A DNA stretch of 64,000 nucleotides from Amphirosellinia nigrospora (lineage: Eukaryota > Ascomycota > Sordariomycetes > Xylariales > Xylariaceae). Numbering within the stretch: position 1 is the first letter of the stretch; each line of letters opens with the position of its first letter. Shown here piece after piece: positions 38,201 through 50,525 of the stretch. Location: assembly GCA_004123355.1 (NCBI GenBank), contig SCHM01000004.1, positions 1,488,001-1,552,000 on the forward strand, given 5' to 3'. Made by a program: the position numbers and the translations under genes. The notes beneath the pieces were generated by a model. It made no database searches. It saw only the letters and a list, made by a program, of their open reading frames with translations, and had not been told where the DNA came from.

Positions 38201-40422
38201 CACCAGCAAAGACTACGGTTTAGTTATTATTAGTAAATTCTTACAATTAGTATCCTTGAATCTATTTTAGTTATATTATAGTATTGAGTGTACAGGCTAG
38301 TGTAGATTACGGTAGTAAATCATTCTTCTAAGCTGTCTTAAAGAGACTCTCTAGTAAACATAGGCAATCCCTCTCACATGCAAAGCCAACTTGGATTCTT
38401 CTCATGTGTCCGCTTATAGGACACCTATCTCTCAAACTAGAACGACCGTATAGGTAAAAGTATCAGTTGAAAGCTTCGGCTGTCCACACAATATAATAAG
38501 CAGTAAATTTATGCGCAAAAGGTATTCTCGACATGGTGAACCAATCCGGGATAAGCAGGTGCTTGGATAACTAGCCTAGTCAGGCTAGAATTTCACGGCC
38601 AAATCCAAAGCAACTCTCCTGATTGCCAAAATCTCCACTGTTTCTGTCGTTTCTGCCCACTAGAAGTAGGGATAGGCGACTGAGTGACTTGCTTCTAGCC
38701 TCTTTATGGAGGCACATACAATACACTAGGTGCTGGCAGATAAACCCAGTCCTTGCCGTACACTTATAGAGGAGATAGTCTATCACTTAACTGACGGGTC
38801 GGGAAAGCATGCTGGTTATGTCTGTTGTCAATCTAGTCTGTAGATATTCAACGACCTGCGCCCTCTCGTCGACCGCCTACATCACTTGCTCCGATTTATA
38901 TACCGTGTCCAAAGCACTGTGTATAGTTACACTATAGTAGGCGCCTAAGCGAACTCCAAGAACCCTGGGTGCCAGGCGAGGTACACACATGTACACTACA
39001 CGTTCGGTGCTGGTGGCATAGTGGGATAGTGGGTGAGCAGTACCCAACTGCGGACCTCAACCTTCTACTTGTAAGTTCGCATGTTTGGGTCATCAGTCGC
39101 CTCAACCAAATAAGGTACATGGCGGCCAAGGTACACAACTTACGTAGGTACCTCCGCTAACCTTAGAGCCTCGTACCCTGCCTTGTACATCCCTGTCCAC
39201 TGCTCGCGGCTTGGCGTACTTCATCGCTTCACTGCCAGACAGGTAGGTACCTAGGTAGCTCTACGGCATACGGCACGCGGTAAACGTCGCTCAACGCAGA
39301 TCGACATAGCCCACGACAGTTTCTGTCCACACAATCAGACAACTCGGCCCTTGCTCTGACCCGTTAGCCAACTGCCACGGCGCGCACCACCACGACGAGT
39401 GCTACTTGTACCGTCACCACTTACTCCCGTCCTGCTGCCACCGCTGCTACTGTTAGCGCCGCTGTTTGCCCCAAAAGGCTCTTGCGCAGCAGACTCCCGA
39501 AGAAGAATAATAACTAAAGTATAATGAACGGCGAGGAGACTATCACTATTATGACCTACACTACTCTTACGCTATCATGATCTATAATCTGTAACCCATT
39601 ACCATTGCCATTGCCATTACTATTCCCCATAATCCAAAATCGAAAATCCAACACCGCCTCTTGTTCCTCGCCCTCGCCCTCGCCCTCGCCCACGCCCACT
39701 ACTACCTCCCCAGCACCCGGCCCTCGTGAGCTTGGACTGACGATCACTTCACTCCAACCTACTTGGCTCGTCGAATGACAATCGGCGCCTGCTGCTGCTG
39801 TCCCGCCGCCGCCCCTCTCAGTTGCCTGCGTTGCCTGTGCTGCCTCTTTCGACAACACCACCCGCAACCAACCAACCCTAAATCCTTTCTTTCCCTTCGT
39901 CGCCGTAGTCCCGAATTCTACTGCTACTACTACTCTACAACCACTCTGCCACTACTACCTGGACCTGGCCTTCTCTTCTCCCCCCCTCCCTCCAGTCACG
40001 CCTATTCAATCTCATTCGCTTGGAGGGCAACGCGAGCATCGCATAATTTACGCTACGCCTCACTTGTCTCTCTCTGTAACTCGCCATAAACCACGAAGCG
40101 ATTGCATAGTAGCCTCGGAAATTAACCTAGCGTATCCGCCCACGACATTGTTCACGATTTGTGGCCTCCGTGTTCTACTACACCGACACCGAGACTGGCT
40201 TACTGCATCAAGCAGATTTGCTACCGTTCCCCATCCGTCTGTCGAGTGGCTGGGGAAAGGGGTTCACCGTGACGAGAGGTGATACTGTAGCCAGCAGTAC
40301 ATGAATACAGCGCTTAGGTAGTTCCGTCGCCTAGAGGTCCCAACATTGGCCTTTAGCCTTCCATACAATTCGAGAAGATTATTATGCTCTCGACTTCCCG
40401 ACTAGAACAGCATACTGCCACA
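32203..40422. other. 8.2-kb stretch with no supportable gene
   Basis: All open frames are short, in mixed frames and without recognisable similarity. Features: the 3' UTR of the FYVE-RING gene to about 32,560; AT-rich DNA at 38100-38340; palindromic CCTACCTAGGTAGC at 37091-37104 and GGTAGGTACCTAGGTAGC at 39242-39259; GAGACGGAGACGG at 37266-37290; and hexamer microsatellites near 39.6 kb. A long non-coding RNA or fast-evolving gene cannot be excluded. Confidence 0.55.
39596..39700. repeat. Two 6-bp microsatellites (CCATTG/CCATTA and CCCTCG types)
   Basis: About five imperfect CCATT(A/G) hexamers (39596-39625) are followed 40 bp later by about five CCTCGC hexamers (39666-39700). They lie in C/T-rich DNA 0.7-0.8 kb upstream of the SCOC-like gene. 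The open frame across them on the minus strand is low-complexity and not a credible gene. Confidence 0.85.
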
Positions 40423-40933
40423 ATGAGCGGCGAACAATATATGCGACCATCGAAACCGAGCCTCACGGAGCGGTCAGACTCCTTCCTCCTTCCTCATTTG
40501 ATCATCAGGAAATGCACGCCCCTATTCCTACCAGACGCGTATGGTCACACGGAAAAGCAGCGGCACGTTGATCGTACCCCGAGACTCAACCGAAGTCGGT
40601 CCAATAGAACACGAGTACGAAGCCGACGATGTGCGCGCTATGAGCCCACGGAGAACGAGCGAAGATCTTGAGAATTTAGGACGAGAGGCACGAGAAGAGC
40701 TTCATAGGTGGGTGACTCATGCCATCAATACAGCGTAACATGATTGATCACTGACCATATCCAGGCATGCTAGGGCTTTGCAGGAGTCTTTACTCATGCT
40801 TTTCAATCGCATAGAGGCCGTCAAGGAAGAACACGACAAACTTGACAGCAACAACAAGTTCTTACAGAAATATATAGGAGATCTTATGAGCACCAGCAAG
40901 ATCACATCATCAAGCAGTCGAGGCCGGAAATGA
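40423..40933 (+). CDS. SCOC-like short coiled-coil protein (DUF2205)
   Basis: This is a small coiled-coil protein of the SCOC/DUF2205 group. Animal SCOC is a Golgi and autophagy-related Arl-binding scaffold, and the fungal role is inferred only. Exon 1 (40423-40707) starts MSGEQYMRPSKPSLTERSDS and ends YEADDVRAMSPRRTSEDLEN followed by LGREAREELHR. A 57-nt intron (GTGGGT...CAG) follows, and exon 2 (40765-40933) carries the heptad region ARALQESLLMLFNRIEAVKE and NNKFLQKYIGDLMSTSKITS, ending RGRK. AMSPRR and KFLQKYIGDLM are the best family markers. Two one-base frame changes lie in exon 1, near 40490 and 40540. The region before the ATG is pyrimidine-rich. It is isolated, with about 8 kb of gene-free DNA upstream. 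Confidence 0.85.
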
Positions 40934-42799
40934 AAGAAACCTCGACGTTCGTTTTCCAGATAAGAAAACACATGAACACCACTGCTCTTTATAGATATCG
41001 ACCGCGCTAGGTTTAGGCACGAGACACATTAGGGAATACCGAAGGAAGCCGTTTATATGGTACCACGTTGATAGGGTCCACTGTTCGCAACCTCATTATT
41101 GAGATGGACGGTACCCTATCATGACCTCGCTTCCCATCTCGATTACTCGGGCCAACTTTTCTCTTCGTTGTGATTATACCAATATTAAGGATTACGGTGT
41201 TGAAAAAGAGGATTATACCACTGTTTAGGATTTGGTCGCAGCATTACACTCCGCGGCATGATTGAAGCAGGGGCTTGCATTACCAAACGGGCGTTTGGAC
41301 TGTCATAAATAGCATTTTGATTTTCGGGCTACATCAAGAGGCAATCGGGCGACCTCCGGGGACGCTTGTACGTAGGCGTTCAGCACAACCACTGTGTCGC
41401 TGTATCGCCCACGAGCGCAGCGCCATAAGCGATACTAATTGGCTTTATTCGATCCTACTATCATGAAAAGACCGCGCGCCTCTATGAGGTAGCGGACAAG
41501 TACCGTGGTTAGGGTCAGCGGTTCTGTGGTTTATCATCTACTTACCAAGTAGACTGTGTGGAATGGGTGGACGAGCCAGACGCCGCCCAGTAATGGTACA
41601 GCACTTATACAAACATAGATCAATGTTGCCAACCTCGTGTTCGTGGCACTCAAGGAATTTATATATCTGCGACAGCACATTACGATATGACTGTCACGCG
41701 CGCACTATTCTTGCTGGACCAACAACTACAGCGTACACAATGAAGGTTCGCGTGTCCTGTACCTTATAATTACTGTGCCAGGATGACGAGGATCGCCTAA
41801 TCCATTTGCGCAGTCTTCAACATTCAAATTAAATCGTATACGATTGAACGATGATTTGACTGCGCCGACGAAAACTGCCAATCGGAAATTTGCCTTTAGA
41901 TATTCGGGAAAGGAGCGAAGCAAAGAGTGTCTGGGGAAATAGAAAGCGTACGGGTGAATGTAAGGAGGTTGTCGTAGTGCCAATGGGGGTATGAGTTTTG
42001 GAGGCTCAGGCCACTATACCGGCGTGTAATGAGGGATTCGAAGATGCAACTCGACTTGTTGAGCGGGGATGAACGCCTTGGTTGTCATGCGGTTTCGTTC
42101 TCGGCACTTCTTTGACTCAGCATGCGGAAAGATACCTCCTGTTAGCTTACCCTTTGTTGGATTTGTGGATTTAGAATACTTCATTCGTGACAAAATTTAT
42201 ATTCAAGGCCATTCAAGTACCTTCCTCGCTCAAAAGTCTACCAAAGGTTATTGTCCCTAAATTATTCAAGTTTTTTTTTCACTTAAAACCTCCACAAGTG
42301 TTTTTATGGGTAAAGGCGTTAGCAATGGCAATACGATTATTGTAACCAAGTGGTTTCCAAACTCGTACAGCATTGTTAAAGAGATTTGAAATTTCTTATC
42401 CTGTTGCTACAGTCTTCTCACCAAATTGTCTCATGATTAAACTCATTTACCAATACTTGGAAGCCTAGACTCAATCACAAACTAATATTGTAACTACTTT
42501 TTATGAGATTAAATTTAGAATTTCTTAATCTCGGCTATATACATTTGGACAAATATCTTTTGTTCTGATAGCTGATGCCATCTAAAAGAGTGTGGTAAAC
42601 GAGTGAACGTTGTGGAAATAACGAAAGATGAAGGCAATGAATGGTTACAATAAAACATCGAAGGAGAGTATGTGCATAGACAAAAAGTATGCCATCAAAT
42701 ATGTACTACGAAGCGAACGAATAAACGAACGTGCAAGGGGCCAGAATTTGGTCATGTCATGGTGATATAGCGCCACTTGTCAGAGGAAATGGCTCTCGT
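40934..42799. other. Convergent spacer between SCOC-like gene and oxidase
   Basis: This is 1.9 kb, AT-rich between 42180 and 42560 (TTTTTTTTTC at 42272). I see no gene, and both 3' UTRs lie here. Confidence 0.6.
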
Positions 42800-45067
42800 C
42801 TAAACCACGAAGCGTCGGTACCGAGGAATTGGGGTAGTTGTTGGGCACGGCCCGGCGACCGCCGACCGCTTTTGAAGAGCAGCGTTGGGGTCGCCGATGT
42901 CTTTGCCCTCCCAGAAAGCATCGAGCGCAGCCTCAACGGCGTCTAGTTCGCTATATGGCTGCTGACGAGCAAGCAGCTCGACCTTGGCTTGAACGGCCGC
43001 AGGAGTGAAGATGCCGGCGCCGGCGCGGAAGTCGGCGAGAACGAAGGGCTCGGCGTCCCGCGGTCGTCTTCGGGGTCGCTGAAGTCGGTCGTCTCGTTGT
43101 AGCCAAAGTTCTGCAGCATCGTCACGTTGAACGCCGCCATCATGTCCTGGTCCTCGTGGATCAGGTTGTGGCAGTGGAACATGTACAGACCCGTCCAGGG
43201 CTCGTAGTGAGCCTCTACGCGGACCGTCTCGCCTTGGCCAGCCAGACGACGGTCCTTGAGCCGTGGGCCTCGTACGGCTGGACGCCGCGGTCGCCGCCCG
43301 TGCGGGAAATGACGCGGAAGTCGACGAGGTGCACGTGGATCGGGTGTGTCCAACCACCAGAGCCGTTCTCAAGCTCCCAGATCTCTACGGTTCCGCGGGA
43401 CCTTGGCCAGGACTCGGTTGGCGACGTCCTCGAAACCGACGCCGTTGATGAGCCACTCGCCGTGTTGGCGGTGGAACTGGAAGTGGTGGTCGATACCGGT
43501 GGTCTCGGGCGGGAAGGGGACGGTGCGAAGCTGGGCCGGCACGGTCGAGGAGTCGTTGACGGGGGCGAGGCGACGTTGAAGCGCATTACTTTATCCGTGT
43601 CTTGGAAGTCGTCGTCAACTCCGAAGCCGCCCACCTTTTCCAGGTTGCGGAGTTCGTCTGCTGGCCGCGCGAACTGCGTGAAGTCGAAGACAACTTCGTA
43701 ACGTTCAGCAACAGCGATGAACTGTCAAGATGTTAATACTGAAATTCAAACATGATCGCTGAAGTATGAAGTGGCTCTCTCTCTGCTACTACTAGTTGGT
43801 TAACGTTGAGGCTGTCAAGTAGACCAGCGTCAGAAGCGATCGCCTGAAGGGTAGTTTGCCGGCGGTGTTTGTGATCGAGCGAAGTAGAGAGCATAATTTC
43901 GAGAGATACCATGTTAAGAATCGGAAGCGATATTTGCTGGCTGGACGTCTAGGAACGGCCATGGCTGCCCGTTCACGTGAATGATGTCGCCCCAGGTGCT
44001 TGTGTCTTCTTGAAGCTGCGACTGAAGCGTTCCATTTTGATTGTAGAACTTGGCGCCGAGAATCAGGGGGATGTCAAACTGGCCGTAGCCTGAGGGGAGA
44101 CCCAGCGCATCCTCAGCAGGGTCCGTCAAGATATCTGAACGGATCAAGTATTAGAAAGTGTTGTTTATAACAAAAATACCAAGTCATCACCAAGGGCGGG
44201 AGATAAACAGAATACTTACAAGCACCCGCAAGCCCGAAGTATGCATTTTCAGCGGTCTGAAGCTATTAGTCAAGGCCCAGTACAAATGGTTGAGACTTGG
44301 CTTACAATTCCTAGAGCGTGGTCATGGTACCACAGCAGACGGGCAGATTGGAAGTTGGGATAGTAGTAGTCCTTGTATTCACCAGGGTTGGTGGTGTCAG
44401 CCGCCCAACCGTCGAAGGGTGATCGAGATGGCGACCCATGAAGATGGACAGAAGTCTCCCTCTGTGCGTTATTCACAAAGCGCACGACGGTTTCGGTTCC
44501 CCGTGGGATAATGAAGGTCGGGCCAGGAGATATCCCATCATACCCTACGAGAGTAGCGGGTTGGAGGTTCGGGAAGATCTCTATAACTGAGTTAGACCTT
44601 GCTTCTCGTGCTGAGGTCCTATATAAAATCCATAGTGGAAAACGAGCATACGAACACCTTAATAGGCAGACTAGAATTGGGGAATAGGGGTTCACGGGAC
44701 AACTCTGTGAGTACTTACGCTTTTGAAATAATTTCTCCTCGACTTCAAAGTACCAGATATCTTTCCCAGTAATTGGGTTTGTAATGATTCTAGACTGATC
44801 AGTATCGACGGTAGGAGCGAAGGTGAGATGATATACTCACTGCTTGGGCTGCTTGACGGGTGGAATCGGGGCGGGTTTCGGAAGATCAGGGGATATGCGG
44901 GACTGATTTGACCACCCTTCGCGGCGGAGATTGGGACAACATCATCTTCAATGACTTGTGACAAGGCGATTGCTTCCTCTGTGGGATTTCATATTCAAGG
45001 TTCGCTGGGCAATGGCCCCTGCGCAGAGGCAGGACGCCAGAGCCAAGGAGGCGAGCTTCGAGAACAT
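42800..45067 (-). CDS. Secreted multicopper oxidase, bilirubin-oxidase-like
   Basis: This is an extracellular three-domain multicopper oxidase, close to fungal bilirubin oxidase/laccase-like enzymes that oxidise phenols or tetrapyrroles with O2. It starts with signal peptide MFSKLASLALASCLCAGAIA (45067-45008). Domain 1 has VGYDGISPGPTFI, HLHGSPSRSPFDGWA and LLWYHDHALG, which are the first trinuclear copper pairs. Domain 2 has YGQFDIPLILGAKFYNQNGT and WPFLDVQP. Domain 3 has WTHPIHVHLVDF and HCHNLIHEDQDMM, supplying the type 1 copper ligands and axial Met. All four copper motifs are readable. It stops at TAG (42802-42800) after RYRRFVV. Introns include 44581-44718 (GTAAGT donor) and two more between 44100 and 44310. 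At least six small frame changes occur, mainly in 44890-45000, 43600-43950 and 43070-43560. The 3' third is strongly GC-rich at third positions. Confidence 0.93.
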
Positions 45068-48000
45068 TTCTCAAGACAAGAGAAAGAACGACTTGAAGCT
45101 GAAGGTTTGTAGTTTCTAGTGAGCGAAGACAGGCAGGAGAATTGCTTGAAAGTGATGGTTTAAGCAAAACTGTATCATCACGGGCTTACCTCCTGATTTA
45201 TATATCACGGCCATATACTCTAATAGCCCTGAAAGAACTCGTAATCATCGTAGAATATGGTGGTGATGATTGCGTTGCCCCCTGACAAAATCGACACGAT
45301 ACGTGCAGGGCCGGCGGAGAACCGAAATATCGTCGCCAATGTTGTAAATTCCCTTGATCGTAAGTGATGGGAACGAGTGTTGTGCTCATCCTGGTCAAGT
45401 GTTTACGCCTCAGCGATAGTCTAATGACTACGGTCCACGCGGCTTCGATCTAGACCAAAGACTTGATAGTCTTAACGAGGTCCCTTCGATGCGTCAGCAG
45501 AAGTCACGACATGGGAGGAGCCACAAGGATATCGGAATGACTTGGTAACTATCCTTGGTACTGGATCGCACGTGTGAGGCTGATGAGACTAGTCGTAAAC
45601 CGTGAGGCACCGCTCACCCGGGAGAGCCAAATCACCTGAATTGGAAGTTGATACGCGGCGGCGTCTGGGGGACGATCTGTCTAAACTACGCCTTGGACTC
45701 CTTCCGCCGCATCCCATTGTCCAGCTGTGCACTTGACCACCTCGACGCCACGGCGCACGGAAGCCTGGCTCTAGTGGGTAAGATTCTACTAGGAGCAAGC
45801 GGAGTTACGAAGCAGTGATCTCGATGCATGCGCGGCCAAGGCCCATGATGGCTTCATTCAGCTAGGGTATTGTGTTGTTTAACATGATTATACAGCCAAA
45901 GCAGGGGTGTGAGGAACTATTCCGCGCGTAAAGTGCAAAAATCGTCCATCTCCTACGCCTTCCAAGTAATACTCAGCTATAGCCAAGAACTGCTACTGGA
46001 GACCTCCGATCTAGGGAAGTTTTTCTCATGAAGTAGTGTGACTGTAGAGGTCGTCAGGTTATTCAATAGTCCGCTCTTGGCAGCGCACTGTCTTCGACAC
46101 ACTGTAGACTGTGATGGTTGCGAGACTGTTGCCCTATAGAGACACTAATATGCTTACACGATAATTTTCAATGATACTGTAAGGGTGGCATCTCCCATCG
46201 AAATGATGCGGTTAACGCTACATGTGTGCATGTCTCCCCCCTCTAGGCAGTGTCGTGATTGTGGTAGGATCTGATCATGACTGTTGCCAAGCTCTCTCGT
46301 CGATAGTCAACTAATTAAGTCTATGATGGAAGAAAATATGCGTTTTTGTTTTTTTTTGAGGAGAATAAGTTCTCTGTTCTCGTAATATTGTTATTATGAT
46401 GTCAACTTTCGTCTTCTTTCTCTTTTAATCTGATTTTACGAGTAACTTCGCAACCTGATCTGATCATACAACCCCGCTTTGCCTACATAATCGTTCTTTA
46501 CCATGCAGGAACCAGTTGATCCCAGCTTGGGTAATATGTGGCAACGGTAGTGTGATTTCGTTACCTGGTAATGCAGACGTATGGGAGAGCAAAGGGCGAC
46601 ACCTATTGTTGGAAGCGAACTGCAGCGTCAGGGGGTTGAACATGCAAGTCGCTAGCCTAGCACACCTGCAAGAGGACAATGAAATTCCCCGTCGCCAAGA
46701 ATACTTGCAGTCTTATTAATAATACGCTTAGATAAAAGACACATACGGGACGTAACGGAAACTATCCAGACTAATGTCGCTCTTCACGTGTGAAATGCAG
46801 ACGGGTAAGCCCGCACACTGTAACTGGGATTCCCGCTTGGGAGTATCTTAACCCACGAATATGCGGGAGAATGGAACCTTTGCCGTGCCAACAAGCCAAT
46901 CGGCGAGTTGTTGATCTTTATACGTTCGCATTAGCACGTCTTGTGCTTCCCGATATGGATTCCGGGCCCGGTGATGGTGGTATACCGGGGATGCAGCGGC
47001 TTATACCTTTACCTATAGCTGCTCTAATAAAAGAGCATAGACCTTGTGCCTCTGTGAGAGGCGTCTGCTCACCAGGCTGCACCACAATGTTGTACACCAA
47101 CCTGCGATGATTAATGAAGTTCGCCACTGTACGTCCAATTTGGAGAGGGCATCTTGGACCACCATCTACTGGTACGTGCATCAAATCAGCTCTGGCTTCG
47201 TATCTTCAAAGCCTTAGCCTCGGAGTTTCATCAGCCAATTCACTAAAACTACGTTAGCATTTGGAGAGGAGAATCATATGTTTCTTGAATAGAGGGCCGG
47301 GATGAGGATGAGGGGTATGTTTTGCCTTACGGATATTTGATGGCTCGTGATCTCAAGGCTGGAGGTGTTCTTGGCTTGCATCCAGGTACAATGCACAGAC
47401 GGGGTAAGCCTTGCTCTCGACGCAGTCTACGCGACCCTCCGTACTAGCATCGCAGCTGACGATCAACATTCATCAGCTTTACCAATACGAATGCCGTTCC
47501 TATCCTAATCACGAGAGGCCTATGTCTCGGCGCCAAGATGTGAGTCTCGAGAACGTGTATGTTGCCAGCCATCATCCTATACGGAAGCGGTGTTTTCCGA
47601 AGCGCCGACTATGTTGCTCCCCTTCCGAGGCTATGTCCGCGTCACCAATCAACCGCGAGACATTCATCAAAGCTCTGGACACGTAACTTGGTAACTCCTG
47701 ATGGATCTTGGGATATCTATTACACTATGAATAGGACTGCGCTTCCCCGTTTCGGAAATGTTGTCGCTTAGATACAAGGGCTTAACGGCTTTAATCGGGA
47801 CCCGGTGAAGTCTTGAGCAGGCGATACAAAGCCAAAGATCGAGCATACCAGGCCGTGATGACGCTTTAGAACGAGTCCCCTTGAAAGAGCCGCGTGGACT
47901 TCTAGGTCTTCGAACGATATCGGACTTGGCCTCGATATCTTCGTTTGAACATCTTCACATAGATCTTCATCTATAAAGTCCCTATGTGTTCTGGAGATAA

Positions 48001-48077
48001 ATGTTCTTCCATACTCTTCACTACACCATCACAACTACCCCAACAGGTACTCCAAGTCTTTCACTAACTTTGTGATC
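45068..48077. other. 3.0-kb divergent spacer between the oxidase and the secreted unknown
   Basis: It holds both promoters. Short open frames at 46790-47110 and 47411-47771 have somewhat coding-like composition but no recognisable similarity or splice structure. A T run with GTTTTTGTTTTTTTTT lies at 46343-46358. The last 60 bp before the secreted gene are C/A-rich, as in a fungal leader. Confidence 0.5.
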
Positions 48078-50048
48078 ATGCCTACTCCTTCTTTTGCTTC
48101 TGTTCTTGTGGTGGGACTCCAGCTCATGGACCTGTTTTCAACGGCTTATGGCCAAGATGCGCCCTTGTTCGTCCAGGGAGCTTTGGATGGTGCTACCGCC
48201 TTCGACGACACTTTCACTGGAGGTACTATCAGTGTTGCTGGTTTCAACATCACTGTGCCGAAGAACATGCAGGTTGAGTTTCCAGCAGCATACGTGCCAT
48301 GGAAGGACTTTGTCCAGGATAAAGACTCTATGATCGGATACGAAACCAATGTAAGTTAATCAAGATCCGGAGACGGCATCCGTGCCCAACTACACTGCTA
48401 GAGTTGAGGCGTATTCCTATAAACCTCATGTAAAATCGTACACCGCAATTTCAAACAGTCAGAAGCTGATGGCGTTCCTAGGTTATTGGAAATTTCATCA
48501 ATGGCGTGCCCATAGCAGCCCAAATTCTCACCTACCAGTTCTTCGAAGGCCTCGCGAGTGGCTTCATCCAGTCTATCAACTTTACAGACGGCAGCATGCA
48601 AATCCAGAATGGGCCGATCCTCCGCATCAATGACCCGAACGCAGTGTTCTCAGTTGGGTATACACAGGCGCCGTTCTTTACAGCGGACGATGAGAGCCCA
48701 AGCGTCACCTCGTTCTCCGGATTCCCCATGTGCATCCCACGCAACACCACCGATCCTCTATGTCCGTCTACAAACCGTCCTTTCAACGGACAGGGAACCT
48801 TGTAAGCCCCCTCATCCGGCGAGAAAACGACATCTTTAACCTTCGATAATAGCACTGCCCCTGATCCCCTTAGCATGGTTCCCTTCCTGCCTGGCGACTT
48901 CATTACATGGATGGGTATCAAGCGAGGCAATGAGGTTATCGCTTTCAGCATTGTCGCCCAGAACGTACAAATTACGACTCTTCAAGACCTTGTCTATGTC
49001 CGCACCGACCTCGCACTACTCGGTATTTCTAATTTCAACGGCAACACAGAGCTGGCCGAGTCTCGGGTGAGTAGATGTGTTTGAAGATGTCGATGATACT
49101 CCGCTATATTATTATAGGTGGTGGCTAACAAGTACATCAATATAATATAGATCGTCGGGTACACCTCGAACTCACGCGCTACGGTCGCCCTGTATGCCAT
49201 GGATATCGACCCGTGCACAGGAGCGGTGACGGACCGCATCGTGGCCGCCATCGGGCTGCGCGGCGGCGGCAACCCGCAGAACAAGTTCGAGTACCGCGCC
49301 GACATCCTTTCGGGTTATGCTCGCGACTACCGCGTCGTGGCCGAGGTCAACGGCGTCCCTCAGACTCGCACGACCAAGAAGTTAGTATTTTTGAGCCATT
49401 GATTTTCCGATTTGGCAAAATTCCTGCCACAATTTGTCATATGTTCATAAACGCCCTATTCATGAGTTTCTGGTGTAAATAGTAGTTTCTAACTCTCAAT
49501 CTTTCATAGCGGCTTCCTCGCCGGCACCTACGTGCAGCCTGTCAGCGTCTGGGTGCACGGCGAACAGGACGTCCCCGGCGTCCCGCCGCCCGCCAACGAC
49601 TTCTCCCAGATGCCCTGGCTCACCACGGGCCTCGGCGTCGACGAGGCCGGCAATCTCTGGGGACCGCTCGACCCTTCCCCAGAGCGGGCTGCTCATCGAA
49701 GCCCCCACGTGCAATACACAGGGTCTTACGTTCGAGGGCGATGATGTTGATACTGACTGGGTTCCGTCTTGTAAGTGACAATCTATGTGGCTGAATTGAG
49801 GCTATCTACGCCGCCTCAAGAGACGAGTGAGTGCTTACTGATGATGTAATTCTCACTATATAGCTTCCCTGCTTAACGGTACCCTCCCTCTTAACTCAAC
49901 CAGTCTTAACTTCACGACGACCCCGAGCCCGAGCGCTGTTCCGGCGAAGAGGCGCAACGTCCCTGATGTTCGCTGGAGCACTCGAGCCCGTCTCGACGCC
50001 ACGACTCTGCCTGCTGGCGACCCTGCCCTCAACCAAGTAACTGCTTAG
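48078..50048 (+). CDS. Secreted protein of unknown function
   Basis: I do not recognise a named domain. Six exons (48078-48350, 48482-48801, 48853-49066, 49151-49380, 49510-49770, 49864-50048) join in phase with standard signals and give a protein of about 490 aa. The N-terminus MPTPSFASVLVVGLQLMDLF then STAYGQ is a signal peptide. The body is acidic-neutral, rich in Gly/Asn/Phe, has few cysteines (PMCIP, DPCTG, PTCNT) and several N-glycosylation sites (NIT, NFT, NTT, NGT, NST). Marker stretches are FPAAYVPWKDFVQDKDSMIG, FITWMGIKRGNEVIAFSIVA, AAIGLRGGGNPQNKFEYR and VWVHGEQDVPGVPPP. The tail is Ser/Thr/Pro-rich and ends LNQVTA with no GPI signal. One frame change near 49675 separates LWGPLDP from QSGLLIEAPTC. 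Exons 4-5 are far more GC-rich than exons 1-3. It is divergent from the oxidase, 3 kb away. Confidence 0.75.
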
Positions 50049-50525
50049 AAGTGAGTGCATGAGCGTCAGATAGGGACTAATGTCGTGCTTCCAAGTTTAT
50101 CGTGTGCTTTTCACTTCTTCGTGTATATATCACGCGGCATTGTGCCACTCGTACATATTGTTACTTGCTCTTGGGGGGGGCGAAACGTGGTGGGTTACCG
50201 GTCTTTTCCGTTGTATATAGTACGATCCGTATTTGAAATTGACCATTGTTTTTGGATAATCCGCAACGGTGATTCACTATGACTTTCACTATGACTATAT
50301 GAGCTAAGATTTGGCCAGACTAACATCAGCCTGGCAGTTTTTTTTCGTACATTCGGCTTTCTTCGTTGGAAACTCAGCTATGGGGAAGCTACTGCATAAC
50401 TTCCGAGGCTATAAACTTGGGGGGAAATCTCTGTATTCCTTTCTGTATAGGTACATAGTCCACAAAGCTCAGCGACTTTCAGGAGAGCTCACGGTAGTAG
50501 AATGTGTGCCATTTCGAACCATTAA
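50049..50525. other. Convergent spacer of the secreted unknown and RTC4
   Basis: This is 0.48 kb of 3' UTR-like DNA with a G8 run at 50174-50181. I see no gene. Confidence 0.6.

Noticed and set aside
39556-39867. Gly/Glu-rich minus-strand open frame
   Set aside because: It is generated by hexamer microsatellites in C/T-rich promoter DNA.
46790-47771. Open frames in the oxidase/secreted-protein spacer, considered as a third secreted gene
   Set aside because: Frames are short and unrelated to each other. No signal peptide, conserved block or splice pair could be found.
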